The notes beneath the pieces are model-generated. The model was not told the origin of the DNA. It was given only the letters and a program-made list of their open reading frames with translations, and searched no databases. DNA of 64,000 nucleotides from UBA1794 sp050946375 (lineage in GTDB: Bacteria; Bacteroidota; Bacteroidia; Bacteroidales; Bacteroidaceae). The stretch covers positions 1 to 64,000 of the forward strand of contig JBMNUT010000006.1 of the NCBI GenBank assembly GCA_050946375.1, read 5' to 3'. Shown in pieces: positions 26,784-35,698 of the stretch. A program made the position numbers and the translations under genes. Every line of letters begins with the position of its first letter. Position 1 is the stretch's first letter.

Positions 26784-27917
26784 ATGCCCGTACATATAGA
26801 ACCCGTAAGAACCGCCCGACAGCTGAAGCGCTTCATACGCTTCAACTATGAGCTCTACAAAAACAACCCCTACTCCGTACCCGACCTGTACGGCGACATA
26901 AAGCAAACCTTCAGCAAGGACAAGAACGCAGCCTTCGAGTTTTGCGACGCAGAGTACTACCTGGCCTACAAGGAAGGACGCCTCGTAGGGCGCGTGGCCG
27001 CCATCATCAACCGCAAAGCCAACGAGCGCTGGCAGACAAAGACCGTACGCTTCGGATGGATCGACTTCATCGACGACCCGGAAGTCAGCGCCGCCCTCAT
27101 CGACACCGTAGCCGAATACGGACGCAAGCACGGCATGGACACGATGCAAGGCCCGCTCGGTTTCACCGACATGGATGCCGAAGGCATGCTCATCGAGGGC
27201 TTCGACCAGCTCAGCACCATGGCCACCATCTACAACTACCCCTACTATCCGCAGCACATGGAGCGCCTCGGCTTCCAGAAAGCCGCCGACTGGGTAGAAT
27301 ACAAGCTCTTCGTGCCCAAAGAAATGCCCGAAAAGTACCACCGCGTGGCCGAGATGATCCGGAAAAGATACAACCTGCACGTCAAGAAGCTCCACAACAT
27401 GCGCGAAATACGGAAAGGCAACTACGGACAGCGCATCTTCAACCTCATCAACGAAGCCTTCCGCCCGCTCTACGGATACTCCGAAATGAGCCAAAAGCAG
27501 ATAGACCAGTACGTCAAAGCCTACCTGCCGATTCTCGACCTGCGCATGGTAACCCTCGTAGAGACACAAGAAGGCGAACTCGTAGCCGTAGGCATCTCCA
27601 TGCCCTCCCTCTCGCGCGCCCTCCAGAAAGCCAAAGGAAAACTCTGGCCCTTCGGCTGGTATCACCTGGCCAAGGCCCTCTTCCTGAAAAGGCCCAAGAT
27701 ACTCGACCTCCTCCTCGTAGGCGTAAAGCCCGAATACCAGAGCCGCGGCGTCAACGCACTGCTCTTCGACGACCTGATTCCCATCTACCAAAAACTCGGA
27801 TTCGAATACGGAGAGACCAACATCGAGCTGGAAGACAACACCAAAGTCCAGGCCCAATGGCAATACCTCGAGCGCGAACAGCACAAGCGGCGACGCGCCT
27901 ACATCAAAAAGCTGTAA
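26784..27917 (+). CDS. GNAT-family N-acetyltransferase-like protein (YghO type)
   Basis: Encodes 377 residues. It starts 6 bp after topA. FRFNYELYKNN-like N-terminal sequence (RFNYELYKNNPYSVPDL) and GRVAAIINRKANERW with GPLGFTDMDAEGMLIEG are typical of this conserved Bacteroidetes group related to E. coli YghO. The last 100 residues (GVKPEYQSRGVNALLFDDL) contain the acetyl-CoA-binding motif pattern. The substrate is unknown. Confidence 0.8.
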   Translation: MPVHIEPVRTARQLKRFIRFNYELYKNNPYSVPDLYGDIKQTFSKDKNAAFEFCDAEYYLAYKEGRLVGRVAAIINRKANERWQTKTVRFGWIDFIDDPEVSAALIDTVAEYGRKHGMDTMQGPLGFTDMDAEGMLIEGFDQLSTMATIYNYPYYPQHMERLGFQKAADWVEYKLFVPKEMPEKYHRVAEMIRKRYNLHVKKLHNMREIRKGNYGQRIFNLINEAFRPLYGYSEMSQKQIDQYVKAYLPILDLRMVTLVETQEGELVAVGISMPSLSRALQKAKGKLWPFGWYHLAKALFLKRPKILDLLLVGVKPEYQSRGVNALLFDDLIPIYQKLGFEYGETNIELEDNTKVQAQWQYLEREQHKRRRAYIKKL

Positions 27918-27924
27918 GCCGGCC

Positions 27925-28013
27925 CCCGAAAAGCCCCGGCACTTCTACCCAAAAGTACTGCCCCTTCCAGACGAAAGTCGCGGCACTTTCCTGAAAAAGA
28001 GGCACCCCGCTGC
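27925..28013. repeat. Intergenic palindromic repeat array between the GNAT gene and parE
   Basis: Four diverged units: GAAAAGCCCCGGCACTT, AAAAGTACTGCCCCTTCC, GAAAGTCGCGGCACTTTCC and GAAAAAGAGGCACCCCGC. They fill most of the 147-bp gap between two same-strand genes, so they are transcribed if the operon is continuous. Confidence 0.8.
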
Positions 28014-28064
28014 CTCCAACCCCACGCGCCTCGCCACCCGAGACGCCGCAAAAACAAAAGAAAC

Positions 28065-29957
28065 ATGGAAGAAAACGCACCCAACAGCCCCGCCACAAAC
28101 TACGGCGACGAACACATCATTCACCTCAGCGACATGGAGCACGTGCGCCGACGCCCGGGCATGTACATCGGAAGGCTGGGCGATGGCTCGCAAGCCGAAG
28201 ACGGAATCTACGTACTCCTGAAAGAGGTAATCGACAACAGCATCGACGAATTCCGGATGAATGCGGGCCGGCAGATAGAAGTCACCATCGAAAACGGGAC
28301 CACCGTCAGCGTGCGCGACTACGGGCGCGGCATCCCCCAGGGGAAACTCATCGAAGCAGTCAGCGTTTTGAACACCGGAGGAAAATACGACTCCAAAGCC
28401 TTCAAGAAAAGCGTAGGCCTCAACGGAGTCGGAGTCAAGGCAGTCAACGCACTGAGCGCCGACTTCTCCGTCAGCAGCTACCGCGACGGACAGGTACGCA
28501 CCGTACGCTTCCTGCGCGGCGAACTGCAGGAAGACACCACAACCCCCACCGACGAACCCACCGGAACCCGCATCAGCTTCCGCCCCGACGAGACGCTCTT
28601 CACCGGATTCCAGTACCGCATGGACTACATCGAGACCATGCTCCGCAACTACGCCTACCTCAATACAGGACTCACCATACTCCTCAACGGAAAGCGCTTC
28701 CACTCCCGCAACGGACTGCTCGACCTCCTCACCGAAGCCCTGACGGAAGAACCCCTCTACCCCATCGTTCACCTCAAAGGGGAAGACATCGAAATCGCAT
28801 TCACCCATACCTCCCAGTACGGCGAGGAGTACTATTCCTTCGTCAACGGGCAACATACCATACAAGGCGGCACACATCAGAGCGCCTTCCGCGAGCATAT
28901 CGCCAGAACCTTCAAGGAATTCTACAACAACAAGAACTTCGAATACGCCGACATCCGCAACGGCTTCGTCGGAGCCATAGCCCTCAACGTAGAAGAGCCC
29001 ATGTTTGAGAGCCAAACAAAGATTAAGTTAGGCTCAAACACCATGTCGCCCGACAAAAACTCGGTAACTATCAACAAATTCGTCGGCGATTTTATCAAAC
29101 GCGAAGTCGATAATTATCTCCACCGCGATGCCTCCATGGCCGAAATACTGCTCCAAAAGATACAAGCCAACGAGAAAGAGCGGAAAGAGATAGCGGGCGT
29201 AACCAAACTCGCCCGCGAACGCGCCAAAAAGGTAAGCCTTCACAACCGGAAGTTGCGCGACTGTCGCATACACCTCAGCGACCCTAAGGGCGATGAGGAG
29301 CTGAAAGCGAAGAGCAGCATCTTCCTTACCGAGGGAGACTCTGCCAGCGGCTCCATAACGAAGAGCCGCGATGTCAACACACAGGCCGTGTTCAGCCTCA
29401 GAGGAAAGCCGCTAAATTGCTACGGACTTACGAAAAAAGTCGTTTACGACAACGAAGAATTCAATCTCCTGCAAGCCGCGCTCAACATTGAGGAAAGCAT
29501 TGAAAATTTGCGCTACAACCGCGTCATCATAGCCACGGATGCCGACGTCGACGGTATGCACATCCGCCTGCTGCTCGTTACCTTCTTTTTGCAGTTCTTC
29601 CCCGACTTAATCAAGAAAGGGCACGTCTTCATCCTGCAAACGCCGCTCTTCCGCGTCCGGAACAAGAAGAAAACCATCTATTGCTACAGCGAAGAAGAGC
29701 GCATCCGCGCCATCGAAGAGCTGGGACCGGCGCCGGAAATCACCCGATTCAAGGGACTTGGCGAGATTTCGCACGACGAATTCCGCCACTTCATCGGCCC
29801 CGACATACGCCTGGAGCCCGTCACCCTGCGAAAAGACGACCAGGTAAAAGAATTACTGGAGTTCTACATGGGCAAGAACACCATGGAACGCCAGAACTTC
29901 ATCATCCAGAACCTCGTCGTAGAGGAAGACCTTGTAGAAGAAGACCAAGCCATCTAA
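28065..29957 (+). CDS. parE: DNA topoisomerase IV subunit B
   Basis: Encodes 630 residues, the ATPase subunit of the enzyme that unlinks daughter chromosomes. GHKL ATPase features: EVIDNSIDEF, RDYGRGIPQG and LNGVGVKAVNALS. The Toprim part has LTEGDSASGS and the metal motif DADVDGMHIRLLL. The shorter length and lack of the GyrB insertion favour ParE. Its partner parC lies 8 kb away on the opposite strand. It is followed 10 bp later by coaD. Confidence 0.92.
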   Translation: MEENAPNSPATNYGDEHIIHLSDMEHVRRRPGMYIGRLGDGSQAEDGIYVLLKEVIDNSIDEFRMNAGRQIEVTIENGTTVSVRDYGRGIPQGKLIEAVSVLNTGGKYDSKAFKKSVGLNGVGVKAVNALSADFSVSSYRDGQVRTVRFLRGELQEDTTTPTDEPTGTRISFRPDETLFTGFQYRMDYIETMLRNYAYLNTGLTILLNGKRFHSRNGLLDLLTEALTEEPLYPIVHLKGEDIEIAFTHTSQYGEEYYSFVNGQHTIQGGTHQSAFREHIARTFKEFYNNKNFEYADIRNGFVGAIALNVEEPMFESQTKIKLGSNTMSPDKNSVTINKFVGDFIKREVDNYLHRDASMAEILLQKIQANEKERKEIAGVTKLARERAKKVSLHNRKLRDCRIHLSDPKGDEELKAKSSIFLTEGDSASGSITKSRDVNTQAVFSLRGKPLNCYGLTKKVVYDNEEFNLLQAALNIEESIENLRYNRVIIATDADVDGMHIRLLLVTFFLQFFPDLIKKGHVFILQTPLFRVRNKKKTIYCYSEEERIRAIEELGPAPEITRFKGLGEISHDEFRHFIGPDIRLEPVTLRKDDQVKELLEFYMGKNTMERQNFIIQNLVVEEDLVEEDQAI

Positions 29958-29967
29958 AAAAAGAGAT

Positions 29968-30447
29968 ATGAAACGACGCGCCATTTACCCCGGTTCTTTC
30001 GACCCCTTCACCCGCGGGCACCACGCCATCGTGCAGCGCGCCCTCGCATTTATGGACGAGGTAATCATCGCCATCGGCACCAATCCCGTCAAAAACGCCT
30101 GCTTCTCCCCGGAGACACGCCAGGCCATGATAGCCGAACTCTATGCCGCCGAGCCACGCATCAGGGTAACCTGCTACAGCGGGCTTACCTGCGATTTGGG
30201 AAGACAGCTCGACGCACGCTTCATCATACGCGGCGTGCGCAGCACAAGCGACTTCGAATACGAGCAACAGATGGCCGCAACCAACCAAAGGATTTCGGGA
30301 ATCGAGACCATCCTGCTCTTCTCCGACCCGAAACTCTCCTACATCAGCTCCTCCATGGTGCGCGAACTGATGCAGTACGACAGCGATGTCTCGCCCTTCC
30401 TGCCCAAGGGACTCGACATCAAGAAGTGGATAAAACAAAAAGCCTGA
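29968..30447 (+). CDS. coaD: Pantetheine-phosphate adenylyltransferase
   Basis: Encodes 159 residues. It adenylates 4'-phosphopantetheine, the penultimate step of coenzyme A synthesis. The nucleotidyltransferase motif is T15-R-G-H18 in GSFDPFTRGHHAIV; the second motif is YISSSMVREL. Length is standard. It lies between parE and the S41 protease gene with gaps of 10 and 3 bp. Confidence 0.96.
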   Translation: MKRRAIYPGSFDPFTRGHHAIVQRALAFMDEVIIAIGTNPVKNACFSPETRQAMIAELYAAEPRIRVTCYSGLTCDLGRQLDARFIIRGVRSTSDFEYEQQMAATNQRISGIETILLFSDPKLSYISSSMVRELMQYDSDVSPFLPKGLDIKKWIKQKA

Positions 30448-30450
30448 CCT

Positions 30451-32115
30451 ATGATAAAAAAAAGTGCCGCATGTTTTTGGCTCTTCATGAGCCTCTTTTT
30501 CCTGTTTGCGCCGCAACTTTTCGCCCAGCGCGGCAACGCAAAAAAAGGAGCGAGCCCGTTCTCGCCCGATATGCAGAAGCTGCAAATCGCCCAACTGGCC
30601 ATACGTACGCTCTACGTGGACTCGGTAGATGAAAAGAAAATCACCGAGGAAGCCATCAAAGCCATGCTGGCCACGCTCGATCCGCACTCCACTTATACCC
30701 CGCCCAAGGAGACGAAAGCCCTCAACGAACCGCTGGAAGGCAACTTCGACGGCATCGGAATCCAGTTCAACATGGCCGACGACACATTATTCGTCGTGCA
30801 GACCATCGTCGACGGCCCCTCGGAACGCGTCGGAATCCTTGCCGGAGACCGCATCATCAAGGCCGCAGGCCGCACAATAGCCGGGCAGAAACTGCCGAAC
30901 GACTCGATACTCTCCATACTGCGCGGCCCCAAAGGCTCAAAAATACAGCTCGAAGTGCTCAGAAGGGGCGAGCCCGGGCTGCTTTCCTTTACCGTTACGC
31001 GCGACAAGATACCCGTTTTCAGCGTAGACGCAAGCTATATGGCCGACCCGACTACGGGCTACGTACGAATCAGCCGCTTCGCCAAGACCACACACGATGA
31101 ATTCCTCCAGGCCTGCCGCGAACTGAAGGAGAAAGGCATGAAAGACCTCATCCTCGACCTGGCAGACAACGGGGGCGGATTCCTCGGCGCAGCCGTACAG
31201 ATGGCCGACGAATTTCTCGACGAGAAGCAACTCATCGTCTACACCGAAGGCCGCGCTTTCCCCCGACAGGACTACTTTGCCACCGGAAAGGGCACGCTTC
31301 GCGACGGGCGGCTCGTCGTTCTGGTCAACGACTTCAGTGCCTCCGCAGCCGAAATCCTGTCGGGAGCCGTCCAAGACTGGGACAGAGGCGTCATCGTAGG
31401 CCGCAAGACTTTCGGAAAAGGCCTCGTCCAATATCCCGTCAACCTGCCCGACGGCTCCATGATACGCCTGACTTCTGCCAAATACTACACGCCCGCCGGC
31501 CGATGCATACAGAAGCCTTACAAAAAGGGCGAGCGCTCTGCCTACAATGACGAACTCAAAGAGCGAATCGAGCATGGCGAATTGCAACATGCCGATAGCA
31601 TTCACTTCGCCGACAGCCTGAAATGCTACACTCACCTGCTCCATCGCACCGTTTACGGCGGCGGAGGCATCATGCCCGACGTGTTTATTCCCATCGACAC
31701 CGCATGGGCCACCCCGCTCTACCGCCGCCTTTCGGCAAGAGGGCTGCTCATCAAATGGGCCCTGCACTACACCGAGGCACACCGCGACGCACTCCACAAG
31801 GAATACCCCACCTTCGAAGACTTCAACGAGCGCTTCCGCATACCTGACGAAGCCATGGAACAGCTCAAAACCCTGGCCGAAGAAAACAAAATAGAGTGGA
31901 ACGAAGAGCAGATAGCCGCATCGCTCTCCACGGCACAGACGCAGTTTAAGGCCCTCGTGGCCCGCAACTTGTGGGGAGTCAGCCAGTACTTCCAGATTAT
32001 CAACACGCTGAACGACCCCTACGTGCGCGGACTTTCCATCCTCCACGACGGCACATACGAACAAATCCTGTCGCCCGGCGGACAGCAGGCCCAAGCATCC
32101 GGCACCCAACCATGA
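30451..32115 (+). CDS. C-terminal processing peptidase (S41, CtpA type)
   Basis: Encodes 554 residues. A signal peptide (CFWLFMSLFFLFAPQLFAQ) sends it to the periplasm. A PDZ domain (about 85-170, FDGIGIQFNMADDTLFVVQT) precedes the peptidase domain with the catalytic serine in VNDFSASAAEIL and lysine in GRKTFGKGLVQYP. Such proteases trim or degrade periplasmic and membrane proteins from the C-terminus. The TGA stop overlaps the HAD gene start. Confidence 0.93.
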   Translation: MIKKSAACFWLFMSLFFLFAPQLFAQRGNAKKGASPFSPDMQKLQIAQLAIRTLYVDSVDEKKITEEAIKAMLATLDPHSTYTPPKETKALNEPLEGNFDGIGIQFNMADDTLFVVQTIVDGPSERVGILAGDRIIKAAGRTIAGQKLPNDSILSILRGPKGSKIQLEVLRRGEPGLLSFTVTRDKIPVFSVDASYMADPTTGYVRISRFAKTTHDEFLQACRELKEKGMKDLILDLADNGGGFLGAAVQMADEFLDEKQLIVYTEGRAFPRQDYFATGKGTLRDGRLVVLVNDFSASAAEILSGAVQDWDRGVIVGRKTFGKGLVQYPVNLPDGSMIRLTSAKYYTPAGRCIQKPYKKGERSAYNDELKERIEHGELQHADSIHFADSLKCYTHLLHRTVYGGGGIMPDVFIPIDTAWATPLYRRLSARGLLIKWALHYTEAHRDALHKEYPTFEDFNERFRIPDEAMEQLKTLAEENKIEWNEEQIAASLSTAQTQFKALVARNLWGVSQYFQIINTLNDPYVRGLSILHDGTYEQILSPGGQQAQASGTQP

Positions 32116-32825
32116 GCACACTGCGCAACCTCCTCATCGACTTCGGCGGAGTACTCATCGACCTCGACAAGCCCCGCTGCATGGAAAACTTCCGGCGGCT
32201 GGGCATCGGCGGGCTGGAAGACCTGCTCCAAAGCTGCCACCAGCAAGGCTTTCTGCTCGACTTCGAGAAGGGAAACATCACGAAGGAAGCCTTCTTCAGC
32301 CACGTCCGCAGCCTCATCTGCCAAAAGCCCTGCCCCTCTTCCGGAAAAGCCCCGGCGCTTTCCGAAAAAGGCGAGGCACTTTCCGCCCAAAGCGCCGCAT
32401 GCACCGAGCCCTCCGACGCCGCCATTGCCGAAGCCTGGAACAGCTTCCTCGCCGGAGTGCCCCGCTACAAACTGGAACAGCTGCGCCTGCTGAAGAAGTC
32501 CTACCGCATGTTGCTCCTGAGCAACACCAACGAACTGCACTGGGCCTGGTCGGAACGCCACGACTTCGGCAGCGGAGGACACACGACCGCCGACTACTTC
32601 GACGACATCTTCCTCTCCTTCCGCCTCCACATGGCCAAGCCCGCACCCGAAATCTTTGCCGAAGTCATCCGGCAGAGCGGCATCCGGCCGGAAGAAACGC
32701 TGTTCATCGACGACTCACCCGCCAACTGCTCCGCCGCCGAAGCATTCGGCATACGCACCTTCACCCCGCAGGAACGCACCGACTGGGCCGCGCAGCTCTT
32801 TCCCGACCTGAAGCACGGCCTCTGA
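32112..32825 (+). CDS. HAD-family hydrolase with a repeat insertion
   Basis: Encodes 237 residues. Motif I is DFGGVLIDLD (10-19), motif II LLLSNTNELH, then K in MAKPAPEIF and the acidic pair in LFIDDSPANC. It is a cytoplasmic phosphatase-like enzyme with unknown substrate, similar to YihX-type HAD proteins. Residues about 71-97 (SSGKAPALSEKGEALSAQSA) derive from the palindromic repeat array and fall in the helical cap domain, between SLICQKP and EPSDAAIAEAWN. ATG 32112 overlaps the protease stop by 4 bp. Confidence 0.88.
   Translation: MSTLRNLLIDFGGVLIDLDKPRCMENFRRLGIGGLEDLLQSCHQQGFLLDFEKGNITKEAFFSHVRSLICQKPCPSSGKAPALSEKGEALSAQSAACTEPSDAAIAEAWNSFLAGVPRYKLEQLRLLKKSYRMLLLSNTNELHWAWSERHDFGSGGHTTADYFDDIFLSFRLHMAKPAPEIFAEVIRQSGIRPEETLFIDDSPANCSAAEAFGIRTFTPQERTDWAAQLFPDLKHGL
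32322..32401. repeat. Palindromic repeat array inside the HAD gene
   Basis: Four units of about 21 bp starting AAAAGCCCTGCCCC, AAAAGCCCCGGCGC, AAAAGGCGAGGCAC and AAAGCGCCGCATGC. The encoded peptide has an exact 7-residue period (SSGKAPA, LSEKGEA, LSAQSAA). Confidence 0.88.
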
Positions 32826-32860
32826 CCCGCCCCTGACCTTTTCCACAAACGACCCGGCCC

Positions 32861-33871
32861 ATGAACATCATAGACGCACAACACAACCCCGAACCCTGCG
32901 TGGCAACCATCGGATTCTTCGATGGCCTGCACCTCGGCCACCAGCACCTGCTCCGGCAGGTATGCAGCGAAGCCCGACAAGAAGGGCTGCGCTCGCTGGC
33001 AATCACCTTCACCAACCACCCGCGCACGGTGACCAGTCCCGACTTCGTGCCGCAGCTCCTCACCCTCTGGCCCGAGCGAAAGGCCCTCCTGGCACAGAGC
33101 GGCATCGACTATCTGCTGCCGCTCACCTTCGACCGCACCCTCGCTTCCATGACGGCGCGGCAGTTCATGGAGCAAATCATTGCCACCCGCTGCCGGGCGC
33201 GCACCCTGCTCATCGGCTACGACCACCGCTTCGGCCACGACCGCGCCGAGGGCTTCGACGACTATCTGCGCTACGGAAACGAACTGGGCCTGCAGGTGAA
33301 GCCCGTCAGCGCCCTGCCGCCCATCGACGGAGTCACCGTCAGCAGCACCGTCATACGCCGTGCCCTCCTGCGCGGCGACATAGAGGAAGCCGCCCGATTC
33401 TTAGGCCGTCCCTACGAACTGGGCGGCACCGTCGTCAGCGGACTCCAGCAAGGACGCAAAATAGGCTTCCCCACGGCCAACGTAAACCCGCCCGCCGAAA
33501 AGCTAATCCCCTGCGACGGCGTCTATCTGGCCGAGGCCCGCTGCGAAGAAGCCCCCGCGCCGGCCGGAAAAGCTGCGGCGCTTTTGCCCGAAAGTGCCGC
33601 CACTTCAGCCGGAAAGTCCCTGCCCTTTTCGGGAAAACGCATGGCGGTAGTCAACATAGGCAACTGCCCCACCGTACGAAAGGGCGAGAGCTACCGCACC
33701 GTGGAGGCGCATCTGCCCGGATTTTCGGGCAACCTCTACGGCACAAGCCTGCGCCTTCGCTTCCTCAGGCGCATGAGAAATCAGGAAAAGTTCAGCTCCA
33801 TCGAGGCACTCCGCCAGCAGTTGGAGCACGACTGCCAGCAGGCGCAAGCCATTTATGCGGCACTCGGCTGA
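32861..33871 (+). CDS. ribF: Bifunctional riboflavin kinase/FAD synthetase with a repeat insertion
   Basis: Encodes 336 residues. The N-terminal FAD synthetase domain has GFFDGLHLGHQHLL (18-31) and SSTVIRRAL; the C-terminal riboflavin kinase domain has GRKIGFPTANV and VVNIGNCPTV with the catalytic E in TVEAHLPGF. It makes FMN and FAD. Residues about 235-260 (PAGKAAALLPESAATSAGKS) derive from the palindromic repeat and split two adjacent strands of the kinase domain, where homologues have only a short turn. It ends the topA-to-ribF run, 4 bp from a convergent gene. Confidence 0.95.
   Translation: MNIIDAQHNPEPCVATIGFFDGLHLGHQHLLRQVCSEARQEGLRSLAITFTNHPRTVTSPDFVPQLLTLWPERKALLAQSGIDYLLPLTFDRTLASMTARQFMEQIIATRCRARTLLIGYDHRFGHDRAEGFDDYLRYGNELGLQVKPVSALPPIDGVTVSSTVIRRALLRGDIEEAARFLGRPYELGGTVVSGLQQGRKIGFPTANVNPPAEKLIPCDGVYLAEARCEEAPAPAGKAAALLPESAATSAGKSLPFSGKRMAVVNIGNCPTVRKGESYRTVEAHLPGFSGNLYGTSLRLRFLRRMRNQEKFSSIEALRQQLEHDCQQAQAIYAALG
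33563..33640. repeat. Palindromic repeat array inside ribF
   Basis: Four units, including GGAAAAGCTGCGGCGCTTTT, GAAAGTGCCGCCACTTC and GGAAAGTCCCTGCCCTTTTC. The heptad-like period is PAGKAAA, LLPESAA, TSAGKSL, PFSGKRM. Confidence 0.88.
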
Positions 33872-33875
33872 CGCC

Positions 33876-34457
33876 TCAGCCCAGGCATTCCACCATACCG
33901 TCGCGCAACCGGTACGAATCGCCGCCCTCCGGACAGACAGCCTTGCCGCAGGCGTCGAAATGCAGCGTGCATCCCCGCTTGCTCACCCATCCCATCTGCC
34001 GCGCCGGCACACCGCCCATCAGCGCAAACGCCGGCACATCGGCCGTAACCACCGCCCCCGCAGCCACAAGGGCATACGCCCCTATCCGATGGCCGCAGAC
34101 AATCGTGGCATTAGCCCCGATGCTTGCGCCGCGACACACGAGCGTCGGGCGGAACTCCGTCTTGCGTTCGACGAAAGCGCGCGGCGTGGCCACGTTCGTA
34201 AACACGCACGAAGGCCCGAGAAACACGGCCTCCTCGCAGACAACCCCCGTGTAAAGCGACACGTTGTTCTGCACTTTGCAGCCGTCGCCCAGCCTCACGC
34301 CCGGAGCGATGAAGACGTTTTGGCCGACGACGCAGCCCCTTCCCACACGACAGCCGGGCATCAGGTGCGAAAAGTGCCACACCCGCGAGCCGGCGCCTAC
34401 CTCCGCGCCGGGTTCCACCACGGCGGTCGGATCGATATATGTCTCGTTTTCCATCAT
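33876..34457 (-). CDS. Left-handed beta-helix (hexapeptide) acyltransferase, WlbB/FdtC-like
   Basis: Encodes 193 residues. Hexapeptide repeats run through PTAVVEPGAEVGAGSRVWHF to GANATIVCGHRIGAYALVAA. It resembles the N-acetyltransferases that act on nucleotide-linked 3-amino sugars. It lies 17 bp after a DegT aminotransferase gene, the usual partner: amination then acetylation of a keto sugar. ATG 34457 or 34454 (tandem ATGATG) are both possible; sequence further upstream overlaps the aminotransferase gene. Its stop is 4 bp from the convergent ribF stop. Confidence 0.85.
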   Translation of the reverse strand: MMENETYIDPTAVVEPGAEVGAGSRVWHFSHLMPGCRVGRGCVVGQNVFIAPGVRLGDGCKVQNNVSLYTGVVCEEAVFLGPSCVFTNVATPRAFVERKTEFRPTLVCRGASIGANATIVCGHRIGAYALVAAGAVVTADVPAFALMGGVPARQMGWVSKRGCTLHFDACGKAVCPEGGDSYRLRDGMVECLG

Positions 34458-34474
34458 CAAGATACAGCAGTTTC

Positions 34475-35665
34475 CTATCCCCGCCACCGACGTATGGCCC
34501 GAATCACGCACTCCTGCTCGTCGTCGCCCAGCAGCGGATGGATGGGCAGCGAGAGCACTTCGCCACAAAGCCGCTCGCTCACGGGCAAGGGGCGCGGCGG
34601 AACATAGCGCGCAAAAGCCGGTTGGCGATGGAGGGGCATGGGGTAATAAATCATGGTGGGTACACCCTCGGCCTTCAGATGCGCCGCCAGCGCGTCGCGC
34701 CGCGCCGCGCCGCCCTCGATGCGCAGGGTGTACTGGTTAAAGGTATGCCCCGGCGTTTCCGGAGCGATGCGCGGCAGGTGTATGCCGGCAAGGCCCTCCA
34801 GCTCTTCCCCGTAGCGCCGGGCTATTTCACGCCGCCGGCGGATGAAGAAGTCGAGGTGGCGGAGCCGCACGCGCAGCACCGCTGCCTGCAAGGCGTCGAG
34901 GCGCGAATTGCAACCGATGCATTCGTGGCGGTAGCGCTGCGACTGTCCATGGCGGGCAATGCGCAACGCGCGCTCGGCCAGTGCGTCGTCCTGCGTCGTA
35001 ATCGCCCCGCCGTCGCCCATGCAGGCGAGGTTCTTCGTGGGGAAAAACGAGGTGCAGCCAAACGGACTCTCCGTGCCGGTCTTCACTTCATGCGGCGGTT
35101 GGGACGAAAAGTGCCGGGACTTTTCCGCAAAAGTGCCGCGCTTTTCGGGAAAAGCGGCAGGACTTTCCGCCAGATAGCTGGCACCCATGGCCTGGGCATT
35201 GTCCTCGATTACGAAAAGCCCCTCGGCACGCGCCTGCTTCAGCAGGGCATCCATCGGCGCGGCCTGCCCGAAGAGATGGACGGGAATGACGGCTTTCGCA
35301 CGGGGCGTCAGCGCTTCTTCCACCTGGCGCGGCGTCAGGCAGAAAGTATCCTCGTCTACGTCGGCCATGACGGGCACCAGCCCGAGCAAAGCGATGGCCT
35401 CGGCCGAGGCAACATACGTAAAGGCCGGGACAATCACCTCGTCCCCCGGCTGCAGACCGGAGGCCATCAGCGCCACCTGGAGCGCATCGGTGCCGTTGGC
35501 CACGGGTATGACGTGACGCACACCCATCCAGCTTTCCAGTTCGCGGGCAAAGGCATCTACTTCCTCCCCGCCTATGTATCGCCCCGACGCAGCTACCCGC
35601 AGGAGGGCTTCTTCCGTCTCTTCGCGGAAGTGGGCATATAGTTTCTTAAGATCGACGAATTGCAT
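34475..35665 (-). CDS. DegT/DnrJ/EryC1/StrS aminotransferase with a repeat insertion
   Basis: Encodes 396 residues of fold-type I PLP enzymes that aminate nucleotide keto sugars. The PLP lysine is K211 in TSFFPTKNLACMGDGGA; VIEDNAQAMGASY carries the ring-stacking Asp. Residues about 164-195 (FPEKRGTFAEKSRHF within them) come from the palindromic repeat array, between QAMGASY and CTSFFPTKN, so within a few tens of residues of the active site. Without the insert the length matches the family (about 370). The acyltransferase gene follows directly. Confidence 0.92.
   Translation of the reverse strand: MQFVDLKKLYAHFREETEEALLRVAASGRYIGGEEVDAFARELESWMGVRHVIPVANGTDALQVALMASGLQPGDEVIVPAFTYVASAEAIALLGLVPVMADVDEDTFCLTPRQVEEALTPRAKAVIPVHLFGQAAPMDALLKQARAEGLFVIEDNAQAMGASYLAESPAAFPEKRGTFAEKSRHFSSQPPHEVKTGTESPFGCTSFFPTKNLACMGDGGAITTQDDALAERALRIARHGQSQRYRHECIGCNSRLDALQAAVLRVRLRHLDFFIRRRREIARRYGEELEGLAGIHLPRIAPETPGHTFNQYTLRIEGGAARRDALAAHLKAEGVPTMIYYPMPLHRQPAFARYVPPRPLPVSERLCGEVLSLPIHPLLGDDEQECVIRAIRRWRG
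35104..35171. repeat. Palindromic repeat array inside the DegT aminotransferase gene
   Basis: Three clear units: GAAAAGTGCCGGGACTTTTC, GCAAAAGTGCCGCGCTTTTC and GGAAAAGCGGCAGGACTTTC. They encode 7-residue repeats FPEKRGT, FAEKSRH on the minus strand. Confidence 0.9.
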
Positions 35666-35698
35666 GTTCAGATAAAGGTAAGTTTGTTTTTCTTCCGT

